A program made the position numbers and the translations under genes. This document shows, in pieces, positions 43,980 to 54,442 of a stretch of 64,000 nt of DNA. Where the stretch lies: the NCBI GenBank assembly GCA_026419805.1, contig JAOSLS010000035.1:62001-126000 (forward strand). The letters run 5' to 3'. The notes beneath the pieces are model-generated. The model searched no databases and was not told where the DNA came from. It worked only from the letters and a program-made list of their open reading frames with translations. The DNA is from Ceratocystis colombiana. Taxonomy: Eukaryota > Ascomycota > Sordariomycetes > Microascales > Ceratocystidaceae. Each line of letters begins with the position of its first letter. Position 1 is the stretch's first letter.

Positions 43980-46140
43980 TGAGATCCCCCTACTTTTGCA
44001 TCTCATTATATTCTATGCTGTACTGCCATGCGTTTGTCGCACTACAGTACTGAAAAGATTACATTATGAGCTGAGTTCTATCATGGTCATCTTCGAAGCA
44101 GAGAAAACGCCGAGTAGCCAGCCAACTACGGCTCTGCGAAGCACCAGATGCTGATCTGTGCAAGCACACGAGCATCCATTCATGTAAGGAATCCAAGAGG
44201 TTTCTAGAACGACTGGGCCAACTTTTGGTTAAGCTGTGAGCTTGGGACTACGTACAGCGTCCTGGCATTGAAGGGATAAGACGGTGCAAAATCCTTTTAC
44301 ATGGCTACATGCTTTGAAATCCTTGCCCCAGACTTTTGCTGTTAGAGTTGGTTCGGAGGACGAAATACGACAGCCAATACGACAAGCTGATGAATCAAAA
44401 GCTATGTAGCAGTACAACGTTGATTCATATACGACACAGCAGAAAGCGAGTGTCTAGAATCTCTTGCCCAAGTATGAGTGGGTGCATTTTGGCAATTCTT
44501 TTGACACTAATAATCTAGCTTCTCTCTATCTCTCTACCTGGTGAGTGGAAGATGAGGGTTTCTTGCACTGCCTTTTGCGAATACCGCCGCGTTTAATCCC
44601 AGATACATACATGGGTCTATGTGGTAAGTGGTTTCTGGACTCCTTTCTTGCAATATCACATGCGCCTATTCACCTAGTTAGCAACAAATCTCACGTTGAA
44701 ATCAGCCTAACCAGGGACAAAACAGTACTAAGGCGCTTATGTTCGTTTACAAGGAGGGCCCTAGAACTTACTATCAGGACTATGCATCCAAAGTATGCAA
44801 GCTTGCATTAGAGAAGTTTGAGTTCGTTTCTTCCATTTCACCTCATTGTACGATATACGATATCCGGCTATCTGTGTGGCAAAACAATCATAGCTAGCGC
44901 TTAATGCATATATTTCTCAGAGGGGAACCTCTAAGCGCAGTGCTTCATAATTCACCTGCTAGTCATGTAGTAATTCTGGCTGGGGATATATTGCTTTCCA
45001 CAGCCCAGACCTAGCAAGCAGCAATGTCTCCGCATATCTCAGAACAACGCACCTTGCAAATCGCATTTACGCTTTGTGTGAAAGCTCCAGATAGCCGTCT
45101 CGTTTAAATCCGAGATCTTTGAATCAGGGGCTCTGCACTAGTGCAGCATCACCTTTCATCAAAGCATCTGTGTTAGGCATAGAGTGCATGTCAATGACCA
45201 GAACTTGGTGAGTCTTGCAAGTTTGGTCAATCCAGCCGCCAACGCACTACGTATAGCATAAAGCCGCAGTTATTGCCTTGCTGCATGGTGCTGTATGCTG
45301 ACGTATTTTAGCCTCACGTCTGAACATAATCACATTATACGATGCATGTGTGGCTGTGTAACTATAAGGCCAGAAGACCCCAGACTTGTCTTCTCTGTCA
45401 AAGCCCTCAACAAATGCAAGATATAATACAGCATACGAAGAGAACCTTAGAAAGCCTGCAAGGCAGAGTGTGGAGTGCAGCAACTTCGACCACGCAGCAT
45501 GACAGCCCTACCATGGTATCGGCTTGCTCCAATCTTGCTCCTAGCATTTAGCCTGGTCTCTGTGGATTTCTCCAGGAAGAAATACTCTACTACTAACCTA
45601 TCTTCGTATAACATAAATATTAGGAGTCAAGATTTGTCTTTCATTACTTTCGACTCCAGAGCTGACTAATTCGAGCCAGTGGTTGAACCACGCTTCGTGT
45701 TATCCATGCTAGAAGCAGCCCGACCACAGCTTTCTGAGCAGGCCTCTTCACATGCCATGAAATTAGCAACCTGCATGGCCTTTCCTTTAGTTCCTACAAG
45801 AGTATTTCGAACTAGGTAGACTTACCTAGCCTGGCTTCGACAGAGTCTCCCTACAATGTCTGTCAAATCTTTGGTTTTTGACAATTTAGATTTGATGCTA
45901 ATACTCGGGCATAGATAGGTCACAAGCCTGTTCTCAATAACTCATTTATCGGCTGTAGCTCACGTAGTTCTCACACGGTAGCCCAGATCGATAACTGGCG
46001 CTTCTTGGGGCCTTGGCTACTGGTTCTATGGTTTATTTTCGTGAACAAGCAGGACAGACACTGACAGGGCCTAACCAGCCCTCTTTCGTCAAATTGTGCA
46101 GCACTTCTGACGTATGAAAGTTGAGGGTGGAATAGAAATA

Positions 46141-46149
46141 ATAAATACC
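46141..46149 (+). promoter_or_regulatory. TATA-like box ATAAATACC of the right gene, copy 1
   Basis: Lies about 110 bp before the ATG at 46257, followed by a CT-rich leader, a common fungal promoter layout. Confidence 0.6.
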
Positions 46150-46256
46150 CCTCTCTCTCTTGCTTCTTGTTCACATTCTTTGCATATTATCTCAGTCACC
46201 CCAACTCCCCATTTTCCTCCTTCTATCTCGTTTATCTCTGTGACTTATTGCCCAGC

Positions 46257-46919
46257 ATGAGGTTTTCATCTCTTGCGTCTTGGTGCCTATCAATTCCAGG
46301 CTTGAGGAACTGGGTACCTAGCTCGTCAGTTAGTGATCAGCCCACAGACCCTAGCTACCTAAATGACCATGGCTACTACGTGCAGTACCAGCATCGAACT
46401 GGTCAATCTGCAGTCTACTCTGATCATCCTAATCCATCTGCAGGCTTCCTGGCATTCTCTATGCATATTGACGAAGCGCGTATGGTTACTACTTTCTACA
46501 ACAATGTCTTGGACCAGGAAATATCTGATGACAGAAGTCTGGAACTCCCCCAAATATACCAGGCTGTTTGCTATCAAAGAGAGGTCAACTTCCAGGACAT
46601 GAAGTGGATTGTCATGGATGTTGACGATGTGTCTACACTCCAGATTGTGCAAGACTATCGCAAAAGCCACAAACTTAAGCGGAAGGACGCGATCAAGGTC
46701 ACCCCCAACGATGATGAATGGGCCCTGTTTTCCGAAACCCGCTGCTACAAAAATGCCGCTAGAATGAATCCTGATTCCTCAATCGACAGAATACTTGTCC
46801 AAAGACAGGATCGTCAGACGCGGAATGGCGAGTTCCCTGTTGTTATCGCCGAAGTCTTGATGTTCTCGTTCAAGAAACCGCAGGAGAACGAAGAGGTTTT
46901 CATAGACATTATTGACTAA
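46257..46919 (+). CDS. Unknown family, right member of divergent pair, copy 1 (tail truncated)
   Basis: 220 aa, one exon. Starts MRFSSLASWCLSIPGLRNWV, a possible but weak signal peptide. The core has YLNDHGYYVQYQHRTGQS, FLAFSMHIDEARMVTTFYNN, LPQIYQAVCYQREVNFQDM, WIVMDVDDVSTLQIVQDYRK and PVVIAEVLMFSFKKPQE, aligning block by block with the minus-strand partner. The core is almost identical to copy 2 at 52272, but the protein stops at FIDIID, where copy 2 continues for about 70 residues. The stop falls at the edge of the duplicated block; pogo transposase debris starts about 80 bp downstream. ATG 46257 was chosen from the TATA box position; an upstream in-frame ATG at 46167 lies in the probable leader. 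Function unknown. Confidence 0.75.
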   Translation: MRFSSLASWCLSIPGLRNWVPSSSVSDQPTDPSYLNDHGYYVQYQHRTGQSAVYSDHPNPSAGFLAFSMHIDEARMVTTFYNNVLDQEISDDRSLELPQIYQAVCYQREVNFQDMKWIVMDVDDVSTLQIVQDYRKSHKLKRKDAIKVTPNDDEWALFSETRCYKNAARMNPDSSIDRILVQRQDRQTRNGEFPVVIAEVLMFSFKKPQENEEVFIDIID

Positions 46920-46994
46920 CATACATGATAAGCGAGCGCCCAATCAGTTACCACCAACATTATTGATCCTTTTATGAAAAATCAATAAAGCATG

Positions 46995-47185
46995 TTATCA
47001 ACTGAAACTGATTGCTATTTTCTCCTCCAGATATCTCAGCAACAATGTGAAATGTTCTTGAGTCATGACCCCCCTTACTGCATATTCTACACTGCCTTTT
47101 CCTTGCTACCTCCCCTAACCATCACTCTTTGATAGTTCGGCCATTGCCTGCGCATTAATGTCTTTCTGATCAGTTTCATCTCTTC
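46995..47185 (-). pseudogene. Pogo-type transposase C-terminal zinc-knuckle fragment
   Basis: On the minus strand RKRQCRICSKGGHDSRTFHI matches the CCHC knuckle of the 11.9-13.2 kb transposase relic, with the last Cys changed to Phe. Flanking bases (ACTGATTGCTATTTTC) match the same fragment at 59180. Confidence 0.65.
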
Positions 47186-47263
47186 ACTCTCCTACAGTCA
47201 CCTTGCCTCTATTCCGTATCCGGGTCATTTTTACGCTACACCGCTTACTACGTAGGCATCACG

Positions 47264-47680
47264 CTTTGGTGCGCGGGCATCAAGCTTGTGTGGGCATCAG
47301 ATTGTGCGCACCCTTATTTGCTTCAACTTACAGGTACAAGCCCCGCAAGTGCGGTGAAGCTTGTGCACTAACAGCCCGCCAAATCTCGAGGATTCTTTAC
47401 GAGTAGCAACGGGCAGCCAGAAATACTACAGCTGTTGCCGTCTTCTGGCAGGGTCAATTTACAGCTTTTGTCTCTGTGACATTTATTTCAACTGTCTTTG
47501 CGCTCAAATCTAGTCACTTAACTCTTATTCTCTAACTACAATACAATCTCCCTGTCTACCCATTAGATACAAGGCTTGTTGCCCACGAGAGAGGTACATT
47601 GGCAGAATCCCTAGAACAGTGGAATGGACTAAAGGAAGTATTTCCAGGCAATCAGAGTGCATAGAATCTGATGCCTGTGT
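47264..47680. mobile_element. GGGCATC-ended nonautonomous element (family H, copy 3)
   Basis: Left end has three GCATC boxes (GGTGCGCGGGCATCAAGCTT, GTGTGGGCATCAGATTGTGC). The right end is the inverse, CAATCAGAGTGCATAGAATC then TGATGCC. The interior (ACAGGTACAAGCCCCGCAAG, CTTGTGCACTAACAGCC, CAGAAATACTACAGCTGTTG) is shared with copies 1 and 2. The shortest copy, and not interrupted. Confidence 0.68.
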
Positions 47681-47744
47681 AACAAAATGTGACTCTTAGT
47701 AAGCGGCATAGAGCAAAGGGAACCTGGCTACGAAACGGAAGCAA

Positions 47745-47925
47745 AGTGACTGTAGGAGGGAAGAGATGAAATTGATTAGAAAGACGTTAATGTACAGGTG
47801 ATGGCCGAACTATCAAAAAGTAGCGATTGGGGGAGGACAGGGTCGGCGAGGGAAAGGCAGTGAAGAATATGCGGTAAAGCTGGTCATAACTCAAAAACAT
47901 GTCACATTGTAGCTGAGGGATCTCG
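47745..47925 (+). pseudogene. Pogo-type transposase C-terminal zinc-knuckle fragment
   Basis: RICGKAGHNSKTCHIVAE preceded by SARERQ; the first Cys codon of the knuckle is TGA. Same C-terminal piece as at 13100, 47100 and 59250, here on the plus strand. Confidence 0.65.
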
Positions 47926-47944
47926 GCCGGCTTATTTATCCATC

Positions 47945-48070
47945 ACTACCATGTTTTAGATCAAGCACATGGGCCTTGGAAGAAGACCCTTTATATCTGA
48001 TGCTAACCCTAACGTTTGAGCGAACTGGATCAGGGTCAGCAATCCTAGTAACCCTAGCTTAGGTTACTGA
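47945..48070. repeat. Family E repeat fragment
   Basis: CCATCACTACCATGTTTTAG, AGATCAAGCACATGGGCC and GATGCTAACCCTAACGTTTG match 59600-59722. Confidence 0.6.
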
Positions 48071-48139
48071 CAAATTTAGAATGCTGGTGGTAAAAAATTG
48101 GGCCTTCACTTATAATGTACTTTAAGCTGGAAAAAAGAA

Positions 48140-48671
48140 GAGTGTTCCAATTCGCACCCTAACAATTTCCTACTCGCATATAAAAGTTTAATGCCCCACA
48201 CGACACCAAGTAATTGAACCAATAACATGCCTAAATTAACAAAGGTCCGGCCAATCAAATAGTCGTACTAGCCCCACCTTTCAACATCCCTTTCCTCCTC
48301 AATTCAAGAAAGTCTATTCTGGGCCTCTTGTGCCGAGTGTTGTATGTAGCCTCCTTCCCTCCCTCTGCCTCCTGTGATATCTTTTGTGGTTGAGACAGTT
48401 GTATGGCAGTAGCTTTGGTCAAGAATCGATTGTATAACAGGGGATGGTTATGGGATGATTGTTTGACTTTCGTAGACAGACTGAGATAATGGAAAGACAC
48501 TAAAGGTTGCGGTGTCAAGTTTGGTTCCACTTTAAAAAAGATATATGACTATTTTATTGGGTAGATTATTGTCAAATTGGTTATGTGATTGGTTCAATTA
48601 CTTGGTGGTACGGGAGGCATTAAATTTTCAGGTGCGAGTAGGAAATTGTTATGGTGCGAATAGGAACACTC
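48140..48671. mobile_element. Deleted Mutator-like element (family M, copy 2)
   Basis: Terminal inverted repeats start GAGTGTTCCAATTCGCACC (left) and GAGTGTTCCTATTCGCACC (right, inverted), with subterminal AAGTTTAATGCCCC and CCAAGTAATTGAACCAAT on both sides. About 530 bp; holds only the C-terminal end of the transposase ORF. Confidence 0.75.
48255..48530 (-). pseudogene. C-terminal end of a Mutator-like transposase
   Basis: 91 codons ending YNTRHKRPRIDFLELRRKGM, nearly the same tail as the FAR1-type protein at 25984-26832. No catalytic part. Confidence 0.65.
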
Positions 48672-49122
48672 ATAAAGACTAGCGAGGCGCTGATTTGGAC
48701 ATTCCTTTCACAACAACTAATCAATCTGCCATTTGGACCACCGAGCATCAAAGCTGTGTGATGGCATGTCTGCATTGTACGCCAGCTTACGCTTGTATTG
48801 CCCTGTAATATGGTCCGCTAATGATTAGACAGTTGGATTTTGCAGTTCTACGGGTCACTCCTTGCTTTCAAAAGCCTCTGTTTCACGTGGAAGATCCAGC
48901 ATACTGGACTTAGCATCAACATACACACAAGGTAGGAACGCGGGGGCCGGGTTTTGTTTAATCCATTTGTTTTAAGTTATAAAAATGCAGTATTATAAAG
49001 TATCTGATGACTGGAACTAAGCCCCGAGCCAGGATTTCAAACAGGTCATAGGCCTGGCTTCGGACGAGATCTGATCCCGAGCTAGCCTTGCGACTGTCAG
49101 TCTCACGTTCCAAAGAAACCTT
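48672..49122. other. Spacer between Mutator remnant and duplication unit 2
   Basis: About 450 bp with no recognised feature. Confidence 0.5.
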
Positions 49123-49222
49123 GCGAACTAGCTAACCACTTCCTCAGACATAGCGAGACACCGCTTCATCAGGCTTTGTGATGTCTTCTAACTCAGATCG
49201 AACATCACTGCCATCATCCGAA

Positions 49223-50023
49223 TCATTTGAAAGCCCTCTGCAGCTTAGTTCTCACACGCCCAGGATTCGTTTCAGTGCCTGGGCTGCCTTCAGATTCAAT
49301 TTCAGAATCACTTTCGATGGAAGGGCCAGAAATGTTGCTTTCTTCATCCCACAGCTCCTTGAATGAGAACCTCATGACCTCAGCAACGACAGCTGGGTAG
49401 CTGGTGCCAGACGACGGACGCTCTTCCCTGCGGATAATAATTTTGTCCATTATAGCGACAGGGACCATTTCTGCTGCTTCGATAGAGTAGTAATCATTAG
49501 CGAAAGTGTCCCAGCCTTCATCATTAACCGTAACTCTGATCTCCTGCTTAGGGCCAAGGCCGTTAGCTTTCCGATAATTTCGCACGACCGAGGCAAAGTA
49601 ATCATCGTGTACATCCATGTGAATCCAGCCTATTTCGTTGAAGTCTATGTCATGCTCATAGCAAAGGGCTTGGAATATTTGATGAAGGTCTAAATTCTTC
49701 CTGTGGGCTTTTTCATCACGCAGGTTGTTCTCATAGATCTTGGTGACTTTGTGATCAGTGTCAAAACGAATTCGGAGCATTTCACTCTGATCTTGAGCAC
49801 GATCGGAATGAATGCTAATAGAGCCGTCTTTCTCAATCCAAGAAGAATAGCCATGGTCACTTAGGTAGTAGGCATAAGCCGGATCTGTGGATAGGGCTTC
49901 GAGAGATTCAGTCGAATCAATCCCAATGGTCCGGGTAGGCTCAGCTGCACTCGTCGAATCAGGATTGCTGTGCCTGAAGTACGAAAAAGAGAGGCCAAAA
50001 GGGAGAAATGAAGAGGGCTTCAT
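49223..50023 (-). CDS. Unknown family, left member of divergent pair, copy 2 (tail lost by frameshift)
   Basis: 266 aa. Core nearly identical to copy 1 at 42981-43868 (same MKPSSFLPFGLSFSYF start, DQSEMLRIRFDTDHKVTKIY, YPAVVAEVMRFSF). It ends at TKLQRAFK. Compared with copy 1, 8 bases are missing near 49231 (TTTGAAagcCCTCTGCAG against TTTGAACCATCGAAAGCGCC), which shifts the frame and removes the acidic 29-residue tail; the tail's DNA is still present downstream at 49155-49230. A TATA box lies 104 bp before the ATG. Probably still expressed as a shorter protein; whether it works is unknown. Confidence 0.72.
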   Translation of the reverse strand: MKPSSFLPFGLSFSYFRHSNPDSTSAAEPTRTIGIDSTESLEALSTDPAYAYYLSDHGYSSWIEKDGSISIHSDRAQDQSEMLRIRFDTDHKVTKIYENNLRDEKAHRKNLDLHQIFQALCYEHDIDFNEIGWIHMDVHDDYFASVVRNYRKANGLGPKQEIRVTVNDEGWDTFANDYYSIEAAEMVPVAIMDKIIIRREERPSSGTSYPAVVAEVMRFSFKELWDEESNISGPSIESDSEIESEGSPGTETNPGRVRTKLQRAFK

Positions 50024-50126
50024 GTTGAAAATGGACTGGACGATAAATGGAAAAGTGTGGATAGACAGCAGAGCGTGGTGGTGAATACCAGAGAAGGTGC
50101 CGGTTCCCACACAGGGCTTCCCGTTG

Positions 50127-50135
50127 GTATTTATC
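50127..50135 (-). promoter_or_regulatory. TATA-like box ATAAATACC of the left gene, copy 2
   Basis: Minus-strand GATAAATACC, about 104 bp before the ATG at 50023. Confidence 0.58.
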
Positions 50136-52155
50136 GAGATGCCTCTACTTTCACATCCCATTATATCCTATGTTGTACTGTCATGCGTTTATCGCGCTAC
50201 AGTGCTGAGAAGATTGCATTATGATCTGAGTTCTATCATAGCAATCTTCGAAGTAGAGACAACGCCGAGTAGCCAACTACAGCTCTACGAAGCACCAGAC
50301 GGCGATCTGTGCAAGCACACGAGCATCCATTCATGTGAGGAATCCAGGAGATTTCTAGAAGGACAGTGCCATCGCCTGGTTGAGTTGCGAGCTGCAGGCT
50401 ATGTACAGCTCCCTGGCATTGAAAGAATAGTACAGTGCAGCATCTTTTTACATGGGTTCATATGCTTTGAAATCTTTGCCCCGGACTTTTTCTCTTAGAG
50501 TTAGTTCGGAGGATGAAATACGACAGCTAATATGACTATCTGATGAATCGAAGGCTGTATAGCAGTCGGCAACGTTGATTGTCATACGACAGAGCAGAAA
50601 ACGATGTAGAACATCTTGACCAAGTATCAGTGGGTGCATTTTGGCGGTTCTTCTGACACTGACAATCTACCTTCTCTCTAGGTTTCTTGCACTGCTTTTT
50701 GCTAATACTGGTGTGTTTAATTCCAGTCCAGATACATAGATCTACGTAGTATGTAGTTTCTTGACTCCTTTTTTGCAAAACCACATGCGCCTATGCACCC
50801 ACGTTGAAATCAGCCTAGCCGGGCAGAAAACAGCACTAGGGCGCTTATATTTACAGGGAGGGCATGGCCCTAGAAGTTACCACCAAGACTATTGCATCCA
50901 AAGTATGTAAGCTTGCATTGGAGAAGCTTATATTCGTTTCTTCCCTTCCACCTCATTGTACGATATACGATATCCGGCTATCTGTGCGGCAAAACTACAA
51001 TAGCCAGCGCTTAATCCCTGTATCTTTCAGAGGAGGGATGCTCCAAGCGCAGTGCTTCATAGCGCACCTATTAGTCATGTGGTAATTCTGGCTCGAGATC
51101 TATTGCTTTCCACGGCCCAGACCCGGCAAGGAGCAATGTCTACGCATATCGTAGAATAACGCATGTTGTAAATCGCATTCACGCTTTGTGTGAAAGCTCC
51201 AGATAGCCATCTCGGTCAGATCCGAGATCTGTAAATCAAGAGAACATAACCAAGGCTCATATACGAGAAGTCTGCCCACCTGGCACTGACGGAGTCCTCG
51301 TATAGCAGTATAGCAAAAGTGTTCTAGGGACAATCTACCAAGTTACCTCGAGTATTGCAGCTCTACCAAGTTACCTCAGATATTGCAGCGTGTGTGGCCG
51401 TGTAACTATAAGGCCATAAAACCCTGGATTTGTCCTCTCTGTCAAAACCCTCAACAAAATGCAAGATGTAATAGAGCATATAAAGGGAAGATCATAGGAA
51501 GCTGGCAAGGCAGAGTCTAGAGTGCAGTAACTTAGGCCACGCAACACGACAGCCCTGGTACAGGTTTGCCTTGCCTTAATCTTCTTACTTGTATCTAGCC
51601 TGGTCTCCCTGGATTGGCCCAGAAAGAACTGCTCTTCTACTAACCTATTTTCGTATAACATAAATAGTAGGACTTGAGATTTATTGCTCATTACTTTTAA
51701 CTCCAGAGCTGACTAATTTGAGCCAGTGGTTGAAGTACGCTTTGTGCTATCCATGCTACAAGTGGCCCGACCATAGCTTTCAGAGCAGCCCTCTTCACAT
51801 GCAATGAAATTAGCAATCTGTATTATCTTTCCTTTAGTTCCTGCAAGACTATGTTGGACTAGGTAGGTTTAGCTAGCATGAGTTTGGCCTACAACATCTC
51901 TCGCGTCTTTCCTTTTTCACAATTTAGATTTGATGCTAATACTCAGGCATAGATGGGCCACAAGCCTGTTCTCAATAACTCATTTATGGGCTGTAGCCCA
52001 GATCGATAACTGGCGCTTCTTGGGGCCTTGGCTACTGGCTCTAGAGTTTGTTTTCATGCACCGGCAGGACAGAGACTGGCAGAGCCTAACCAGCCCACCT
52101 TTGTCAACTTGCACAGCACTTTTGACGTGTGAAAGTTGAGGGTGGAATAGAAACA

Positions 52156-52164
52156 ATAAATACC
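52156..52164 (+). promoter_or_regulatory. TATA-like box ATAAATACC of the right gene, copy 2
   Basis: About 110 bp before the ATG at 52272, with the same CT-rich leader as copy 1. Confidence 0.6.
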
Positions 52165-52271
52165 CCTCTCTATCTTGCTCCATGTTCACATTCTTTTCAT
52201 ATTGTCTCAGTCACCACAACTCCCCATTTTCCTCCTTCTATCTCGTTTATCTCTGTGACCTATTGCCCAGC

Positions 52272-53126
52272 ATGCGGTTTTCATCTCTTGCGTCTTGGTG
52301 CCTATCAATTCCAGGCTTGAGGAACTGGGTACCTAGCTCGTCAATTAGTGATCAGCCCACAGACCCTAGCTACCTAAAAGACCATGGCTACTACGTGCAG
52401 TACCAGCATCGAACTGGTCAATCTGCAGTCTACTCTGATCATCCTAATCCATCTGCAGGCTTCCTGGCATTCTCTATGCATATTGACGAAGCGCGTATGG
52501 TTACTACTTTCTACAACAATGTCTTGGACCAGGAAATATCTGATGACAGAAGTCTGGAACTCCCCCAAATATACCAGGCTGTTTGCTATCAGAGGGAGGT
52601 CAACTTCCAGGACATGAAGTGGGTTGTCATGGATGTTGACGATGTGTCTACACTCCAGATTGTGCAAGACTATCGCAAAAGCCACAAACTTAAGCGGAAG
52701 GACGCGATCAAGGTCACCCCCAACGATGATGAATGGGCCCTGTTTTCCGAAACCCGCTACTACAAAGATGCCGCTAGAATGAACCCTGATTCCCCAATCG
52801 ACAGAATACTTGTCCAAAGGCAGGATCGCCAGACGCGAAATGGCGAGTTCCCTGTTGTTATTGCCGAAGTCTTGATGTTCTCATTCAAGAAACCGCAGGA
52901 AGTTTTTCTAGACGCTATTGACGCACATGCTGCTGAACTTGCTTCTGAAGACGAGGTGAATGCTGCTGTGAAGGATGCAAATGAGGCTGCGGAAGCCAAC
53001 TTAATGGATCTTTTGGAGCTCAATCACGATTTCTTTTCGGAGACTGCATTCGACACTACATCGGAAGGAGGTGATATGAAGGCTGCTTCAGAGCCTCCTT
53101 CAGAGCCAGTCTCAAAGTCTTCTTAG
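52272..53126 (+). CDS. Unknown family, right member of divergent pair, copy 2 (full-length tail)
   Basis: 284 aa, one exon. The first 210 residues are nearly the same as copy 1 (46257-46919). After SFKKPQEVFLDAID the protein continues with an Ala/Glu-rich, probably helical stretch (AHAAELASEDEVNAAVKDAN) and a Ser/Pro/Glu-rich end (KAASEPPSEPVSKSS). This tail is absent in copy 1. No known domain; a weak signal peptide is possible (MRFSSLASWCLSIPGL). It is the intact version of the right-hand gene, just as copy 1 has the intact left-hand gene. Confidence 0.78.
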   Translation: MRFSSLASWCLSIPGLRNWVPSSSISDQPTDPSYLKDHGYYVQYQHRTGQSAVYSDHPNPSAGFLAFSMHIDEARMVTTFYNNVLDQEISDDRSLELPQIYQAVCYQREVNFQDMKWVVMDVDDVSTLQIVQDYRKSHKLKRKDAIKVTPNDDEWALFSETRYYKDAARMNPDSPIDRILVQRQDRQTRNGEFPVVIAEVLMFSFKKPQEVFLDAIDAHAAELASEDEVNAAVKDANEAAEANLMDLLELNHDFFSETAFDTTSEGGDMKAASEPPSEPVSKSS

Positions 53127-53819
53127 AAGGTTGCATGGGACTATACTTGTGCCGATGATGCCAAGTCTTATCCCCATGTTTGACAGGTCAGTTAAGTGCC
53201 AACCGCACTTACCACAGGAAGGGAGCCACTCAAGTCTGATACCATAATCTAGAATCAGGCTAGCATGCCATAAAGCGCTTCTTAGAGCATCCAATATCTG
53301 CTATAACCCCATAAACCCATATTTAATAGATCACACTAGTCAGCCTTAAGCCATGAATCGTAGCAACAGTAAGGGTGTCGTGTCCTATACGTGAAATAAG
53401 ACTACGTCATCACAGTCATAGGGCAACTAGCTTGTAGCATGCTACGCAGCGTTGCCACTGACTAGGCTCATTAGGAAGGAGAGTCATCAGCATGTGCTGA
53501 ATGGAAGGTGGTGAAAGCTCCAAGTATGGTGCCAGCAGAATAAAACAGCAACATATGTGGGAAACAATGGCGATGCGGCCACATACTGCTCGCACTCTAA
53601 CAGCAGCCAAGGGTATTTGACAGTCACAAGGCAATGAACCATGCATGCCTACCTGAGTGCTAGCCATCTAGCGCACCAGCCATGTAGGGCTAGGTCTTAA
53701 CCTCGAGTAATTAACCTTAATTTTCCGTAAAACGACAACCGGTTATCCCTAGCAAACAGCACTCGAAATTCCCCTTTTAGCTTTCAACTCGGCCTGTGCT
53801 GAGTCCTTGTTCTTCACTA
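53127..53819. other. Intergenic region, no gene recognised
   Basis: Downstream of the right gene copy 2; no supported feature. Confidence 0.5.
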
Positions 53820-54298
53820 GCACACGTGCGAGGGGCAGCATTTGTTATACTCTAGCTCAAGCTGTAGATAGGGAGAGCCTTGGGCAAGAATCGACTATGC
53901 GTGTTTGCCGAGGTGGAACACGCCAGCCTTTTGTACTTTAAACAACATCAAGGCAAATCATAGCACGAGGTTTGAGGAGATAGAAGGAATGCAATGACAT
54001 CAACAAGGTATAGTAAAGTGGACATGGTGGGATGGGAAAAGAGCCTGGACACTGAACATGATAAAATCACGTAGGACAAAGGTCTTTTAACACCTATCAA
54101 GCCCACTACACTAATTTATCTTGCCCAAAATATTGGGGGCCATATAGCCTACAAAGTCCTAAGCCTCAGAGCCTGGGTGGTGCAAGGACGCGTTTGTGGG
54201 GGTGGACATTTCTCGGAAAGAAAGCGAACCCTTGCTCAATCCCGAGCACTAAACACTGGAGTCAAATAGCTACACCCCCATATACAGAGCTACTAATA
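53820..54298. repeat. Dispersed noncoding repeat family F, copy 1
   Basis: Shares with 62110-62690 and, more weakly, 58075-59150: GGAATGCAATGACATCAACAAGG, GATGGGAAAAGA, GATAAAATCACGTAGGA, AAAGGTC, GGGGGCCATATAGCC, GCGTTTGTGGGGGTGG. No coding signal. It always lies close to a family E repeat. Confidence 0.6.
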
Positions 54299-54442
54299 GT
54301 AGATGTTAGGAGGACGTACTGAATGTCTTTGGATTGAGGAGAAGAGGGATCCGTGATTTCTTAGTTCTGGCTTTTCTGTCTAATTCTTGGTTAGAGCGCG
54401 GATCCGACAGATTTATATATTCCTCACCACAGTGTCCATACC

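Larger units (their letters stand above)
42958..46918. repeat. Segmental duplication, unit 1 (divergent gene pair)
   Basis: About 3.96 kb homologous to 49123-52925 in the same orientation. The offset is 6155 bp at the left gene's start and 6015 bp at the right gene's start. Homology covers both genes and the whole 2.4-kb region between them (for example 44540-44960 with 50670-51080, and 45960-46250 with 51960-52270). The left limit is at TGCGAACTAGCTAACCA; the right limit falls within the last codons of the plus-strand gene. Confidence 0.9.
49123..52925. repeat. Segmental duplication, unit 2 (divergent gene pair)
   Basis: Counterpart of 42958-46918, direct orientation. About 90 percent similar by eye in the stretches I compared. 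Small indels lie in the region between the genes, which is 2248 bp here against 2388 bp in unit 1. Confidence 0.9.

Noticed and set aside
43868..44006. Upstream ATG for the left gene of the pair (adds 46 residues)
   Set aside because: It lies upstream of the TATA-like box, and the extra residues have no counterpart in the right-hand paralogue.
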